Source: Phragmites australis
Taxonomy: Eukaryota > Streptophyta > Magnoliopsida > Poales > Poaceae
Assembly (NCBI RefSeq): GCF_958298935.1
Contig: NC_084928.1
Location: forward strand, 17,391,501 to 17,455,500
Direction: 5' to 3'
DNA length: 64,000 nt
Each line of letters opens with the position of its first letter. Within the stretch, counting starts at the first letter, position 1. The translations under genes were made by a program, and so were the position numbers. Under the pieces are notes generated by a model, which was not told the DNA's origin, searched no databases, and saw only the letters and a list, made by a program, of their open reading frames with translations. This document shows, one piece after another, positions 44,900-56,560 of this stretch.

Positions 44900-45062
44900 A
44901 AACTAGGCGTCCGCAGCCCTCTGAGAGGACGTTACGGGTCCTAACCGCCCCTTGAGAGGGTGGTAGGCCTAACCGCCCCCTCAGAGAGCGGGTAGGGCCT
45001 TCCCGCCCGGCCCACGGTCTTACCGCCCCCTCTGAGGGGGCGGTAAGGGCTCCTCCCGCCCC
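44900..45062. repeat. GC-rich inverted/tandem repeats upstream of the MULE gene
   Basis: Several copies of a ~30-bp word like TAACCGCCCCCTCAGAGGG. The best is a perfect hairpin at 45019-45047: CTTACCGCCCCCTC, one base, then its exact complement. They lie between the PHD gene promoter and the MULE leader and are probably the terminal or subterminal part of the MULE; no matching right end was found. Confidence 0.7.
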
Positions 45063-45627
45063 CCGCGCCGCACCGCCCGCTCGCGCCCTACAGTCTATAA
45101 AAAGCCCAAAAATTAGGCAAAAAACCATAAAATTCGGAAAAAATGAAAAGTTGAGAAGAGAGAGGAGAAGATAGGAGAGGAGAGGGGAGGAAGAGAGGTC
45201 GGCGAAGCCCTGTTGCATTTGGGCCGCGGATTTGAAGAAAAATTTTGGGTAAATTTTTTCTACTTTTTATTGTTGTTAATTAGTGCAGTAGTAGTATATG
45301 ATATAGATTTTATATATTTATGACTTAGGGTTTAGAAAATTATCAAATTTAGTTAGAAAATGGTACGATAGCAGTTTAATATAGAATATTATTTTTAGTA
45401 TATTATTTTCAGTATGTTATCTGTAGTATATTATTTTTAGTATATTATTTTCAGTATGTTATTTGTAGTATATAGTTTTTAGTATATTATTTATACCTAC
45501 GGACGTATGAGGCAACAGTAGATGATAATTTGTGAACCTAGGGTAGCATTTAAAAACTATTTTATTCGATAATCAGAAATATAGTTTGTTGTCTTAACAT
45601 GGGTTATGTTTGCGGGTGTTTCCAGGG

Positions 45628-48240
45628 ATGGCAGATAAATTAATTTTTCAGATATATTATGGTGAGGGTGAAATTAGGTACGGTCCCAACGGTGTAGATC
45701 TCTCTGGATTTCGTCATGTCATGAAGGGGCTTAGTAAGGCTAATGAGAGGACTATTGTGGATGTGTGCAAATGGCTTATGCGATTTTTCCAACTGGATCC
45801 GCAGCAATATGAGCTGAAGTTGAAAGCTGTTCTGAGCCGTGCTAGTCATGGATACTTTGATGAGCTTGTTCCCATTGAAGCCACATCAACTTGGAGGCAG
45901 TATGTAGATATATGTTGTGAACGTGGCCTGCCGCTTGTTTTGTTAGCTGAGGCGTACCTGAAAGATCAAAATGAGGTGAACTCTGCAGAAGCAGTAGCAG
46001 GACCAAGTGAGGCAGTGGAAGATGAGTCAGAGGCGGCTAATGTAGAGTCCAGGGAGGAGGTTGGTGATGTTCCAGAGCTGCAGCCAATGGGTGTAGCTGA
46101 TGAAGAGGAGCACATCCCTAGCATCATTGAATATATGGATTTGGAGGATGAAGAGTTGGAGGAAGGCCTTGCCGATGGGGATTCTTCTGATGAGGAGGGT
46201 AATGCTTCAGTTCCTGCAGAGTGGCAGGATCAAGAATTTTCGAAGTTGGTGGTTAGCGAGGCTGACCAGACACCGTGGCAGTACCATGAGAATGAGGTGT
46301 CACAGGGTGCTATGTACCCTACAAAAGAGGCAGTTATTGATGCAATGAAATTCTGGTCGTTGTCTCTTCGTAGGCAATTCAAGGTTGTTAAATCAAGTAA
46401 AAGAGAGTATGATGTGAAGTGCTTGGTTCCTCAGTGCCCTTGGTGGGTGCACGTATTCAGAGGAAAATGGGCAGACTACTGGCAATGCTCAATAGTTAAG
46501 GAACATAATTGTCACATTGAGGAAATAGAGTTCGCCCACCGGAACCTGTCTTCTGCTTTCATTGCAAATGTTATGTACGGAGAGATTGTGAACAACCTAA
46601 GGTATGAGCCACGATCAATAATCCGTGCTATTGAGCAAAGGTTCCAGTACACAATAAACTATGCGAAGGCATGGAGGGCGAAACAAAAGGCTATTGAGAT
46701 GAGGTTCGGTACATATGAAGATTCGTATCACAATCTACCTCGTCAATTAGCCACAATTTGTGCAAGAAATCCAGGCAGCTACTATGATATCAAGCATTAC
46801 CCCTCTACTGATGTGGAGTACAGCGGAAAAGGAGTATTGCACCGTGCTTTCTTTGCATTCGCTGCAACTATCAAAGCATTTAGATATTGCCGACCCATCA
46901 TATGCCTCGATGGAATATTCCTGACTAAGAAGTACAAAGGGCAGATTTTGTCTGCAATAAAGGTCAACGGTAACAACCAAGTCCTGCCACTAGGGTTTGC
47001 GTTCGTGGAGAGTGAGAACGGGGACAGCTGGTATTGGTTCTTAGAGCGGGTGAAGCATGCAATTGTTCTTGACCGACCAGATGTGTGTCTCATTCATGAT
47101 AGGCATGCAGGATTGTTGCAGGTTTTACTGGATATGCAACATGGTAGCGTACGACGGGGTGTACTAGTACAGTGGCCAGATCTCAAAAGCAGGTGGTGCA
47201 TGCGCCATATGGGTGCGAACTTCTACAGACAGTTTAAAAACAAAGAATTAATGAAGCTTTTCAAGAAGTTGTGCAGTCAGAACCAGCAACGTAAGTTCAA
47301 TGCATTATGGGTAAGACTTGATGAACTGACTCTTAAACAAACTGCGGAGGCTGCACCTAACGGTGAGGAACTAATAGCTCTCGATCCTTTCCCAAGTGAT
47401 ACTCCGTAGATTGTAAGGAGATCGGGCTCATCTATTAGGAGCTTTTCACAGTGGATACGCAATGAGCTGAATGAAAAATGGGCTTTACTGTACGACAATG
47501 GTGGTGCCAGGTATGGAGTAATGACTACAAACCTTGCAGAGGTTTATAATTAGGTCATGCGAGAAATGAGGTCCCTACCACTAGTTGGAATTGTAGAAGG
47601 CATTTTGCATGAGATCTGCAAGTACTTCATTGATTGGTATGCACCTGCTAAGGTTGTAATAGAGGACAATCGTATGCTTTACGGCCGGATGCTATGTGAG
47701 TACATGGAGAAGGCAAATAGGAAGGCCCACATGCATCGCGCAAATCAAGAGGGCACTGCAGAGCACAGGTTCAGTGTCCTGTGTCAGGATAAGGGTCGGA
47801 GGGGGGGTAGACGTGAGCGGCATGTTCAAGAGTGTGTGCTAAGGAGTGGGACATGCATATGTAGTTGTCAGAAGCCACAATTACTCTACAAACCTTGTAC
47901 ACACGTCATAGTTGCGTGCGCAGAGCACCATATGCTTCCAAGGCAATATGTGTCACAATATTTCATGAAAGATCAAGTACTGAACACTTGGAACCAGGAG
48001 CTATATGGTTACGGCATTGTTGACACTTTTACAAATAACCCAGGGCCTGCAAGAATATATGTGCCTGATTTGGGAAAGATGAAGAACGCACCGGGCCGAA
48101 GACAAACTCGTCGGATTCGCAACGATATGGATGAATCCGAGGCTGGCCCTAGGATTAAGCGATGCAATCAGTGCAATGAAGTATGCCACACTTATAAATA
48201 TTGTCCCAAAACTGCAGGCGGTGATGCACCTGTTGTCTAG
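45628..48240 (+). pseudogene. MULE transposase with two nonsense codons
   Basis: Mutator-like transposase of about 870 residues. The start is set at MADKLIFQIYYGEGEIR (45628), just after a TTTCCAG acceptor of a 5'-UTR intron whose donor may lie near 45249. Acidic linker ~150-200. MuDR-type DNA-binding region ~235-305 (CLVPQCPWWVHV ... HNCH). MULE catalytic domain ~420-545 with CLDGIF and LIHD as candidate catalytic aspartates. SWIM finger CSCQKPQLLYKPCTH near 47860-47904. CCHC-like knuckle CNQCNEVCHTYKYC near 48163-48204. In-frame TAG at 47407 (after PSDTP) and at 47551 (after AEVYN) break an otherwise open frame; both fit single C-to-T or G-to-A transitions. Recently disabled. Confidence 0.9.
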
Positions 48241-48379
48241 GTGAGCTTCATGTGTGTTCAGCTAGTTTTGTACCATTTTAATATTTGTTAATTTCGCATA
48301 TAGTTAATTTGCATTCAAAGTATATTGTTGTTGTATTTATTTATCAATGTATTAATGTACATGTCTTTCAAATGCAGAG

Positions 48380-48696
48380 ATGGCTCACCCTTCGACCCCC
48401 GAGCTTTTGGACCCTGCCGTGGACAAGAAGCATCGCAGCTTCTTATCCGCCGACCACCAGATGGAGCTAGGAGTGTTTCGCCCACGAGGCCCTGGAGAGC
48501 TGCTGACGGTAGACGAGCGATGGAGCCACAGGTACTTAGAAAATTTGATACGAAATTGTCATATCACTGCTGTTGTTACATATTATTGATATACTGCAAT
48601 ACTTATAGGTTGGCAGTGGCCGGACTCCTACCGCTTTGCCGGTTGGTCGAGGCCCGATCGACGGAGAACCCTGAGGTTGCGGCCCGTCGTTTCTAG
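48380..48696 (+). pseudogene. Plant mobile domain (PMD) gene, 5' fragment
   Basis: Starts MAHPSTPELLDPAVDKKHRS just downstream of the MULE transposase, on the same strand. Exon 1 runs to ACAG followed by GTACTT (donor ~48532). Exon 2 begins after TTATAG at 48609 with LAVAGLLPLCRLVEARST, the usual start of the aminotransferase-like plant mobile domain seen in MAIN-type proteins and in MULEs and gypsy elements. It ends at ARRF-stop, where unrelated antisense CACTA DNA joins at about 48697. Only the first ~80 residues survive. Confidence 0.75.
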
Positions 48697-48815
48697 AGAG
48701 TATGAAAGCTTCGTCCTTATATCCGACATGTTTGAGATTAACGCTAATGAATCCGTACTTGTCTTTCGTAAGGCCCTTTGTCCCATGTACCCAACGGCAC
48801 CGAAGCAGGGGACCG
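48697..48815 (-). pseudogene. Antisense CACTA DUF4216 fragment
   Basis: The minus strand reads RCRWVHGTKGLTKDKYGF, ISVNLKHVGYKDEAFIL, aligning with the DUF4216 piece at 22966-23070 (RCRWVHGTNGITNEKYRF). Only about 40 codons are present. It is joined abruptly to the PMD fragment on one side and to an LTR-element ORF on the other. Confidence 0.8.
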
Positions 48816-48820
48816 AAGCT

Positions 48821-49751
48821 CTAGGCTTCTAAGGGACCAGTGGGATCTTTTCTCTCCTTGGGGAGAGGGTTCTCTGGTGGGGTGAGGGGAGTGTACTCCT
48901 CATCTTCCTCCATGTCAAGAGATTTCTGCGTCAGAGGGAGAGGTTCTTCTTCATCGGTGGCTTCATGAGAGGTGGGTGGTGGTGGAGCAGGGGCAGCCTT
49001 CGAAAACTTACTCTTGATGCTCCCCAAGGGACAGAGGGGGACTCCTTAAAGCATGGGGTGTCCTTCCATGCTAGGGAGATGGAGGATTCTCCCGTTGGCA
49101 TGACCAGTGAGGTAGGCCTCACTGATCATCTTGTTGTGGTACTCTTCTGCTGCCTTCATTGATTCTTCGGCTGCTATGATGCAACTTTCAGCTTCTGCAG
49201 CTTGGGCTCATGCTTCAGTGAGTTAGACATGTATGGACCTTGCATATGTTTCTGCTTCTTCGGCTCGACGGATGCATCCTCTTAAATGTGCCGCTTGCTG
49301 GTCATACAACTCATCTAGGGCCAGCAGGTAGTGTGTCATGGCCACAATGGTAGGGTTGCTTTCTCGCATCCCCAGGCCTTCCAAAGACTTATCTTTGCCA
49401 TCCAAGTGGGGTGATTTCTCTCCACTAGGGGAAAGAACCTTATGGACAAACGACTGATGGGTTTCTCATAGATCTAATAGAGATGAAACAGGGCCTTGCG
49501 AGCAATAGTTGGTACGTGTCAGCAAACCTAAACCCTGTGGTGGTCACACTCCATAGCTTCTTGTCGGGGTGATCTTCACTGGCTCCAACATGGATGGTGA
49601 CCTCACAACACTCAGTGCTGTATTCCTCATAATCCCTGCCAACATACTCTGGGTGCTCCATGATCCCGAGCCTAGTCATGGTAGCATACAACACCTTTGG
49701 GAAGCCAAGGGTGTACAGACAGTACTTGGTTACCCATCCTTGATCCTCCAT
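48821..49751 (-). pseudogene. First ORF of a non-canonical LTR element, function unknown
   Basis: About 310 codons in two frames, starting MEDQGWVTKYCLYTLGF 133 bases after a PBS. Visible: LGIMEHPEYVGRDYEEYSTE, CCEVTIHVGASEDHPDKKLW, a helical stretch (TIVAMTHYLLALDELYDQQA, RGCIRRAEEAETYARSIHV, AEESMKAAEEYHNKMISEAY), then a Pro/Glu-rich tail (KAAPAPPPPTSHEATDEEEP) ending at GPLEA. There is one frameshift near 49420 and stops at 49220, 49207 and 49050. It has no gag, zinc knuckle, protease or RT motif. Similar proteins occur as hypothetical repeats in grass genomes. Role unknown; by position it replaces gag, and the helical part may form a coiled coil. Confidence 0.6.
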
Positions 49752-49883
49752 CTGCGAAACAGGAGAACGACACTTATAAAAAGGGCTTTTCTAAAAGAAG
49801 TAAGGAGAGTAAGAAATTTTGTAACATAGTTTTTAATGAAAATATCATGTCCAGGTCTATGGTCTCATCCTACAACCAAGTAT

Positions 49884-49896
49884 GGCTCTGATACCA
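49884..49896 (-). other. Primer-binding site (initiator tRNA-Met)
   Basis: The minus strand reads TGGTATCAGAGCC, a perfect match to the plant initiator-Met PBS. It starts two bases after the LTR end CGAGGTGCTTCA, which fixes the LTR at 49899-54805 as a 5' LTR in minus orientation. Confidence 0.9.
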
Positions 49897-52484
49897 CCTG
49901 AAGCACCTCGGGTTACCTTCGATACTTAAAACCATTATTATACTAGTGCCTGAATCAGTCCCGGGTAAATAAGAGTCTTAGAACAGATAATACCACAGTC
50001 ATACAATAGGGGGAGTGGTGAGAAGGATCCAACATCCCAAAAATACATAAAGGATTCCTGCGATCAATAGAATCCACGTTATTAGAGTGTATAGTAGAAA
50101 TGGATGGAGGCACACCACTCCATAGGCAACTCGGAGGCGGATGCGACCGAGACCTACTTGTCAGCCTCACCATTTGCTTCAGTGAAGTCCGGATCGTCCT
50201 CTAAAAGCACAAGAGTGATGACAAACGTACTCAGCAAGTCTCAACCCTTGCCCTACGGTAGGGTTATAAATACATGCATATGATATTGACAAGGAGTAAG
50301 CTGTAAGGTTAATCTTTGCAGAAATGCCAAGTTTACACATGCAAGTGGGGTACTTTCCATAAAGCGGAGCGTCATATCAATGTTCTTAAAGAAAGGGGGG
50401 TTCAGCTGTGGTGGAAAGTCATCAGGGCCCAAGTTTTAATGTTGCCGGACATCCTGTCCACGGTAATCCACGCCACACTACTGGACCTATTTTTCAAAAA
50501 AGGGCACACCTTGCCCACATACTCACCAAGGAAACACACGCAACCTAAACTAGTTGTTGTAACCGAACCATAGTTCGTCCATGATGTTGGACATGGCTAT
50601 TCGAATAGTTTAACCTCTGCAGAGTGGTACACTTTACTCACAAGCCGAGTTTGGCACATACCACCGTCATGATAGTGCAACTCAACAAAGCCATTACCCA
50701 CTACAGCATCACCTCACTAGTCACCTACGGGAGCTAACCAGGGGTTCCTGACCTTTAACTAGGCTTCCAACCGGGTGACCAAGCCTGCACCTGCTTGCAC
50801 CTGTTCCATGGTATCCCATTGCACAACTGCCTCCAGACAACTAGTTGACTAGCTGGCAAGGTTTAGATTAAGCCCTACCACATACAGGGTCGAGTGGCTG
50901 CACTGTGAAGATTAGGTAGGATATCACAACAACTCGGTCTTTAAAAGAGCCAAGAAAAACATCTTCACATAGAGCCTGCCACACATGCAGCTATCCTCAC
51001 AAAGTCTGCCACACAGGGAGAGCTTTAACTCCCAAGGCGTTCCCAATGAAACCCTAATTTGCCCTAACTCTAACAAGTTCCCGGTTGCTATCAATTTCCA
51101 ACAAGTTTTCCCATCCCACAACTCATGCAACACCAAAGCACCAAGTTTCACCCATTTCGCAAAATTAATAGTGATTACACATGAAGTATTAGAAAGTATA
51201 CAATCCTAAGCATACTATTATTAAGGTAATCGTCTTAGCATAATTAGAGTAGCCAAGATGAATCTCCTAAGTTTATCAAGACTATATTCAGGATGGTAAC
51301 AAATAGGCTGGCTAATCTATAGTAGGTCATAACTAGGTCAACAATTTAAATTATGCCTTTAAATAATACTTCATACAATTAATATATGGAAAATGGCTAC
51401 TACAGGATGTGGTGATAAAACTGGGTTCAGTATGATCAAAAGGGAAATGGATTGAGACTTGCCTTCGTTGAAGTCCTTAAAGGGGTCCTGCTCAAAGTTT
51501 GGCATTCTCAGCTCCTCGTCCTCAAACTCTCCGGTTTCTAAAACGCGACACACAGACAACAATACCAACATAGAAACAAATAAATATAAATACAATATAA
51601 ATAAATTTGAAATAAATATAAAACTAGTATGAATAGATAGGATTTGAATTTAGATGAATATTGGTGGAAGAATCCTCAAATCCAGAGTTGAAATAGAGGA
51701 GAAACGGGCTTCAGAACTTGATTGGCAGTTCAATTCTAGAAAATAAAAGTGGAGAATATTCCTTGGAAAATCGGATTCTGGGAAAAAGAAAAGGCTACTA
51801 TTCCTTTGGACTACACTGTGTATGCGGGCTTCGCTTGGCTCAAGCTTTTGGGCTGGCCCATGGGTCGAGGCAACCCATTTCAACCAAGGCGGGGGAGGTA
51901 GCGGCTGGTCCCACCCATCGGAGTTACGCACACAGAGAAGGAGGGAGACAATGGTAGACTGCAGGGAGACAACATCAAGGCAGTAGCTCTAGGACGGTGG
52001 AGTCGATGTGTCCATGGCATGGGCCCACCGGAAAACTCACCGCCGGTGGCTCTCGGCCTCGGATTGGGTTGAGGAGCGGTCTAGGATGTTCAGCATGACA
52101 TGATGGAGCCGATAGGGGGACACATCATTGGTGGCGATGGCCGGAACGAGGTCTATTTCTTGCCGGAGTTGGGGATGGTGGCGCTCGAAGTCAGAATCCG
52201 TGGGGAGATGGTTTTGGGTTGGGATTTTGGGCTCTAGAAGCTTGTATGTGGTGTAGTGAACACATGTCGCCACTTGGTTTGGTCAGCGGGGTACTAACGA
52301 CAGCCTGTGATAGAGAGGGGGTGGCAGCTGTGGTGGAAGCTCAGGAGAGAGGTGGAAATGCTGATTAGAGGGGCTATAGAGGAGGAGTTAGGCTCGATAA
52401 AGCTTGCCATGTGTTCAATTGGCCAACGGCAACTCGGGGTCAATGGATCGACGGTAGCGGCCATCGGAAGGGAAGCATAGAGAG

Positions 52485-52532
52485 AATGCGAGAGAGATAG
52501 AGAGAGAGAGAGAGAATGGAAGAGAGAGAAGT
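52485..52532. repeat. (GA)n microsatellite
   Basis: Runs of GAGAGA interrupted by AT and AATG within the long LTR. Confidence 0.85.
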
Positions 52533-52767
52533 GATGCTTGCCTTAGTGAGCTCGGCGAGCGACGGTGAGTTGTGAGGGAGCGTGAGGAGGGGCTCTTATA
52601 GCTAGGAGAGGGAGAGCGGCAGAGCCGACAGTGAGGGTCGGCGGCAATGCACGCACGGTACAGCGCAAGGAAATGTCAAGGCATGTAAATGCTAGTGGTG
52701 TAGAGGCGCGGACTTCACACGGCACAGGGAGGGAGAAGTCACGCTCGGTAGTCGAGCCGACGACGTG

Positions 52768-54270
52768 TGTCGGAGGGTTAACTCCTGTCACAGGGATCCT
52801 GAGGGACCCCTTTTTAGAGATTCGGCCAGGGGGATGATCCTGAATATGTTCACCGGAGAAATAAATAGGTATAAATGCGATGGCTGGCGGGGTGGAACAA
52901 ACTAGTGCGGAACGTAGTAAATGCGCTGGTGTTTAGACAGGTTCGGGCCGTACGGAGGCGTAACACCCTACTCCTGTATGGATACTATAAATGCCTTGAG
53001 AATGTCCCTCAAGGATGTTGCGGGTTACAAGAATGTTTGTCTATCCTAGAGCCTGAGGCTCCTTGTTCTTCGGTCTGCGTGTGTCTGTTGGCTTTGTGTG
53101 CTCTCGATCTTCTCTTCTCTTTGCTACTTACTTCCTCTGGGATTTTCCAGCCTTTTAGAGATTGTCTAACTTGTCGAGCTTGCTCAGAGATTTCAAAGCT
53201 TCAAAAACTTGTCTTTATTCGTGCTGCCGGCTGCTTTAAATACCCGTCGGCAGCAGCGTACCCCGAACGGGAGGGCACGAGTTCCAAGGTACCATAAATG
53301 GAAAGGGCGTCATCATAGCCTCTGTGTGAAGTGACTGGGGGTGAAAAATGCGCCGCACGCCCGGTCATCTGTCACCATAAATGCACTGGCAACGGGCGCC
53401 GTGGAGAGGGCCCACCGGGCAGCCGCAGAGCGGCCCGGCGTGCCCGCCCTGCCTTGTTCTCCTGCCACAGCAGCACGGCAGACGGAACGCCTTGGCCCTT
53501 ACGACGTTATCCCGAGACAGGCCGGATGGCACGGGATGGAACCCGTGCATTTAATGACCCCACGCCCTTCTGCCAGAATGTGGCAGGAACTGACATCGAG
53601 CGTGACGGGAGCAGTTGGGGATGACAGGCCACACGCGCTCTTTAAATGCGGCCTTGGGCCTTTGACTGGCTGACACCTCATCAGTGGGCCCCTCGGGGGC
53701 CACTGTCAGGGGGCTCTCTGAGTCGTCGGGGAACCGAGTGCTCGGGGGTCACTGTTCACCACCCCGAGCACTCTCTCCCGAGAATGCCCTTTCTTGATCC
53801 TCGGGGAACCGAGTGCTCAGGGGTACTGTTCACCTCCCCGAGTACTCTCTCCCGGGCACACTTGTACGGACCTTTGGGGGACCGAGTGCTCGGGGGCCGC
53901 TGCTCGCAGCCCCAAGCACTCTCTCCTGGAACTTCCTTCAGTGGGTCCTCGGGGTACTTGGGTGCCCTGGGGGCCACCGCTCGCGGCCCTGGGCACACTT
54001 CTCCCGGTACTTAGCTTTCCTGATCGTCGGGGGACTCGGGTGCTCAGGGGTCACCGTATACCTCCCCGAGCACTTTCTTCCCGGCACTTAGACTTCGCAG
54101 ATCATCGGGGAACTTGGGTACTCGGGGACCACTGACTGTGGCCCCGAGCGCCCTCTCCCGGGACTTAACCTTTTTTACCTCGCGGAGGAGACTCCGCGGG
54201 ATGGCGTCACGTGGCGGATTGCTGGCCTGGCCTCGGGATTCGGGGACCCCCGGTTCCTGATTCACCGACA
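52768..54270 (+). mobile_element. Solo LTR (gypsy type), TSD ACGTG
   Basis: 1,503 bp with ends TGTCGGAGGG and TTCACCGACA, flanked by ACGTG at 52763-52767 and 54271-54275. Shares GATCCTGAGGGACCCC near its start, CAGGTTCGGGCCGTACGGAG-type text and a 3' array with the solo LTR at 12918-14141. The array at 53700-54180 has about six units of 73-79 bp (GGGGACCGAGTGCTCGGGGG). ORFs within are by-products of this GC-rich array. Confidence 0.92.
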
Positions 54271-54805
54271 ACGTGGTATAAACTTCGCGCATGCTTGGTT
54301 TGCCCACTGATGTCCTCGGTCGTGGTGTGCGGTGACTGCAAAAGAGGAGCAGCGAAGCCGGGTGGTGTGAATCGGCGATGTTGTTAGTGGTACGGGGCGG
54401 CGGTGACAGAGGTAGGTGGGCAGTGGTGGGTGGCACAGGCGCATGGGTCCGACGGTAGCGAACTCGGGTACACACGAGTGGCGGAAGGAAGAAGAAAGAG
54501 GCGATCGGGCCGGTCTGGTGCGTGAGGGAGAACAGAGAGGAAGGGGAGCGGGCCGGGGGAAAGGAAGGGAAGGCTAGGGGTGAGATGGGCTGGGGAAAGA
54601 AGTTGGGCCGACTAGGAAAAAGAAAGGGGGGAGGGAGATTGGGCTGGGGAGAGAAGGAGAAGGAGAGGAAGGCTGGGCCGAAAGGGATTGAGGCCAAGGT
54701 CAAGGGAGGGAAAAGAAAAGGTTTTACAATTTATCTGGATTTGGTTTGAATTTGTTTTGAACTGATTTTGAAATTCAACATTTGGCCAAAAACTGGAATG
54801 TTACA

Positions 54806-56560
54806 GTGAACAACGACTATGGCATGCTGCGAGCTGCTCCCGAGATCGTTCGGAGGCAAAGCACGTACAAGTGTGGTTCCCCATGCCCCTTCGGCCTCGA
54901 GCGAAGGCTAACCCATGTGAGAGCAAAAGCAAAGGTAAAACCCATGCGAACCTCCATGCACATGGTGAGGGCACGCATCCATTTATTGTGTACAGTTAGA
55001 TATACCCTTTTCATTACTAGTGTCAACTGGTGGTCAGTTGGACCTGCAAGTGGATTAGCTAGTACTTCTGCTAATATTTTCATCATTACGTGCGATTATC
55101 TGGGCAAGCGTCCACTGCACCTAGTCACTCTCACTTTGGGGGCAATGGAAACCTTTGTTTATTAACACCAAAGATCTGCGCCCAAGCTAGAAAGATCATG
55201 GTAAAAAATGGAGTAGACCTGTTTAAATACCACGAGATAAAGTTATAAATGCTCCACCGGGCATGTAGTGGTAGAGATAGAACAGGCAGCTAGTAGAAAA
55301 TAGACTATCCCACCTGACGCACACACTGTCCACGGCAGAGCAGGCACCACAACACTTGACAAAAGCTTTTGCGTTCACACCATGACCCATGGATATTTAC
55401 TCTCATGGTGTAAGAAATAGTAGTATATTTTATTTTCCATACGCAAAAGAGATAGTAGCATGCATGTGGACGGTATGGGAGGATAGCTCTTAACTTTTGT
55501 GGTACCCATGTTTTCTTACCGCTAGCAAGCTTATCTTGTGTCAGCTTGTTAGAACATTTAATGCACCTTTATAGTAGCCACTAGTTCCTATGGGTTGTTG
55601 TACTACCATACGCACATTCTAACAAATGCATGCAGCTGGCTGAGGGTGACATTGAGCGTGTGCTTAGCTTTGACAGGTCCTCGAGTCTCGTCAGCATTCT
55701 ATCCGTCTAGCGGCTCCAGAGGCCGAGCGCTCTGCGCTATCTCCACAGACCACGTCGGAGGATGAGCACTTGGAGATGCCTCCATGCACCGTGATGCCTC
55801 CACGACCTCTACATCTCTGCAACTCCAAGCATGAAGCCACCAAGTGGGAGCCTCCCTAAGCCACCACGTCGGAGCCTAGCCGAACCAAAGACCCCCATAC
55901 ACCGGAGCCTCGCCATACTTTGGTCTCAACGGGCTCCGGCCTCGTCGACCTCCGACACCTCCATGCCTTGCCATACTCCTGAGCCTTGCCAGAGCCCTTT
56001 CGCTTGCCGGACTACCTCCGTGCTCACTGCCGGAGCGCTTCGTGCTCACGACCAGAGCCCTCCACACTCACTATTTGGTTAGGCACCAAATAGGGAGCAC
56101 ACAAGCTCTCAGCAAGCACACACAAGCATTGGACAGAAGCTAACACACAGACTCAACGCGAACACACACACGAGCACATCCACACAGAAACAAAGCTAAC
56201 ACTGCTCACACCACAGAAGCTCACAAATTGAATACACACAAGAGGAACACCTCAAGGCCAAAGCTCCATCCAACTTTCAGAATCCACTATGCTCTACAGG
56301 CAGAGTCTGTCTACCTCGCTACTAGCAGAGCCCATCTTTGACCACCGGAGCCTTCAAGCCATGCCAACTTCAGCCTCCGGAGTCCCCAGCCACTACTACA
56401 CTGGAGCCTCCAAGCTGCGCCTACTCCGGTTTTTAGAGTCTCCGACCATGACTGCACCAAAGCCCCTAGTCACTCAACTTGAACGTTGCCTACATCGGCT
56501 CTGATGCCTCCGGTCGTGGCGGCGTAGATCGGGTTTTGGCCGGGGCTAGGGCTTGGCTAC
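54806..56560. other. Unassigned DNA with CGGAGCCTC-rich stretch
   Basis: 54806-55670 shows nothing recognisable. 55680-56080 is Pro/Ser-rich when translated and built from loosely repeated CGGAGCCTC/CCTCCATGC words, similar in style to the minisatellite at 57890-60130. No start, domain or splice pattern supports a gene. Confidence 0.5.

Larger units (their letters stand above)
49899..54805 (-). repeat. Long 5' LTR (about 3.4 kb) split by a solo LTR
   Basis: Minus-strand start TGTAACATTCCAG at 54805 and end CGAGGTGCTTCA at 49899. Subtracting the solo LTR at 52768-54270 and one TSD copy leaves about 3.4 kb. Features seen are a (GA)n tract near 52485-52520 and AT-rich DNA near 51350-51700. Length and PBS recall long-LTR gypsy elements of grasses, but the first ORF is not gag. 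The left part of the element beyond 48821 is lost, so no TSD can be tested. Confidence 0.65.

Noticed and set aside
53331..54703. Long ORFs on both strands
   Set aside because: They lie in the second solo LTR and in the GC-rich part of the long LTR, with no domain or start context.
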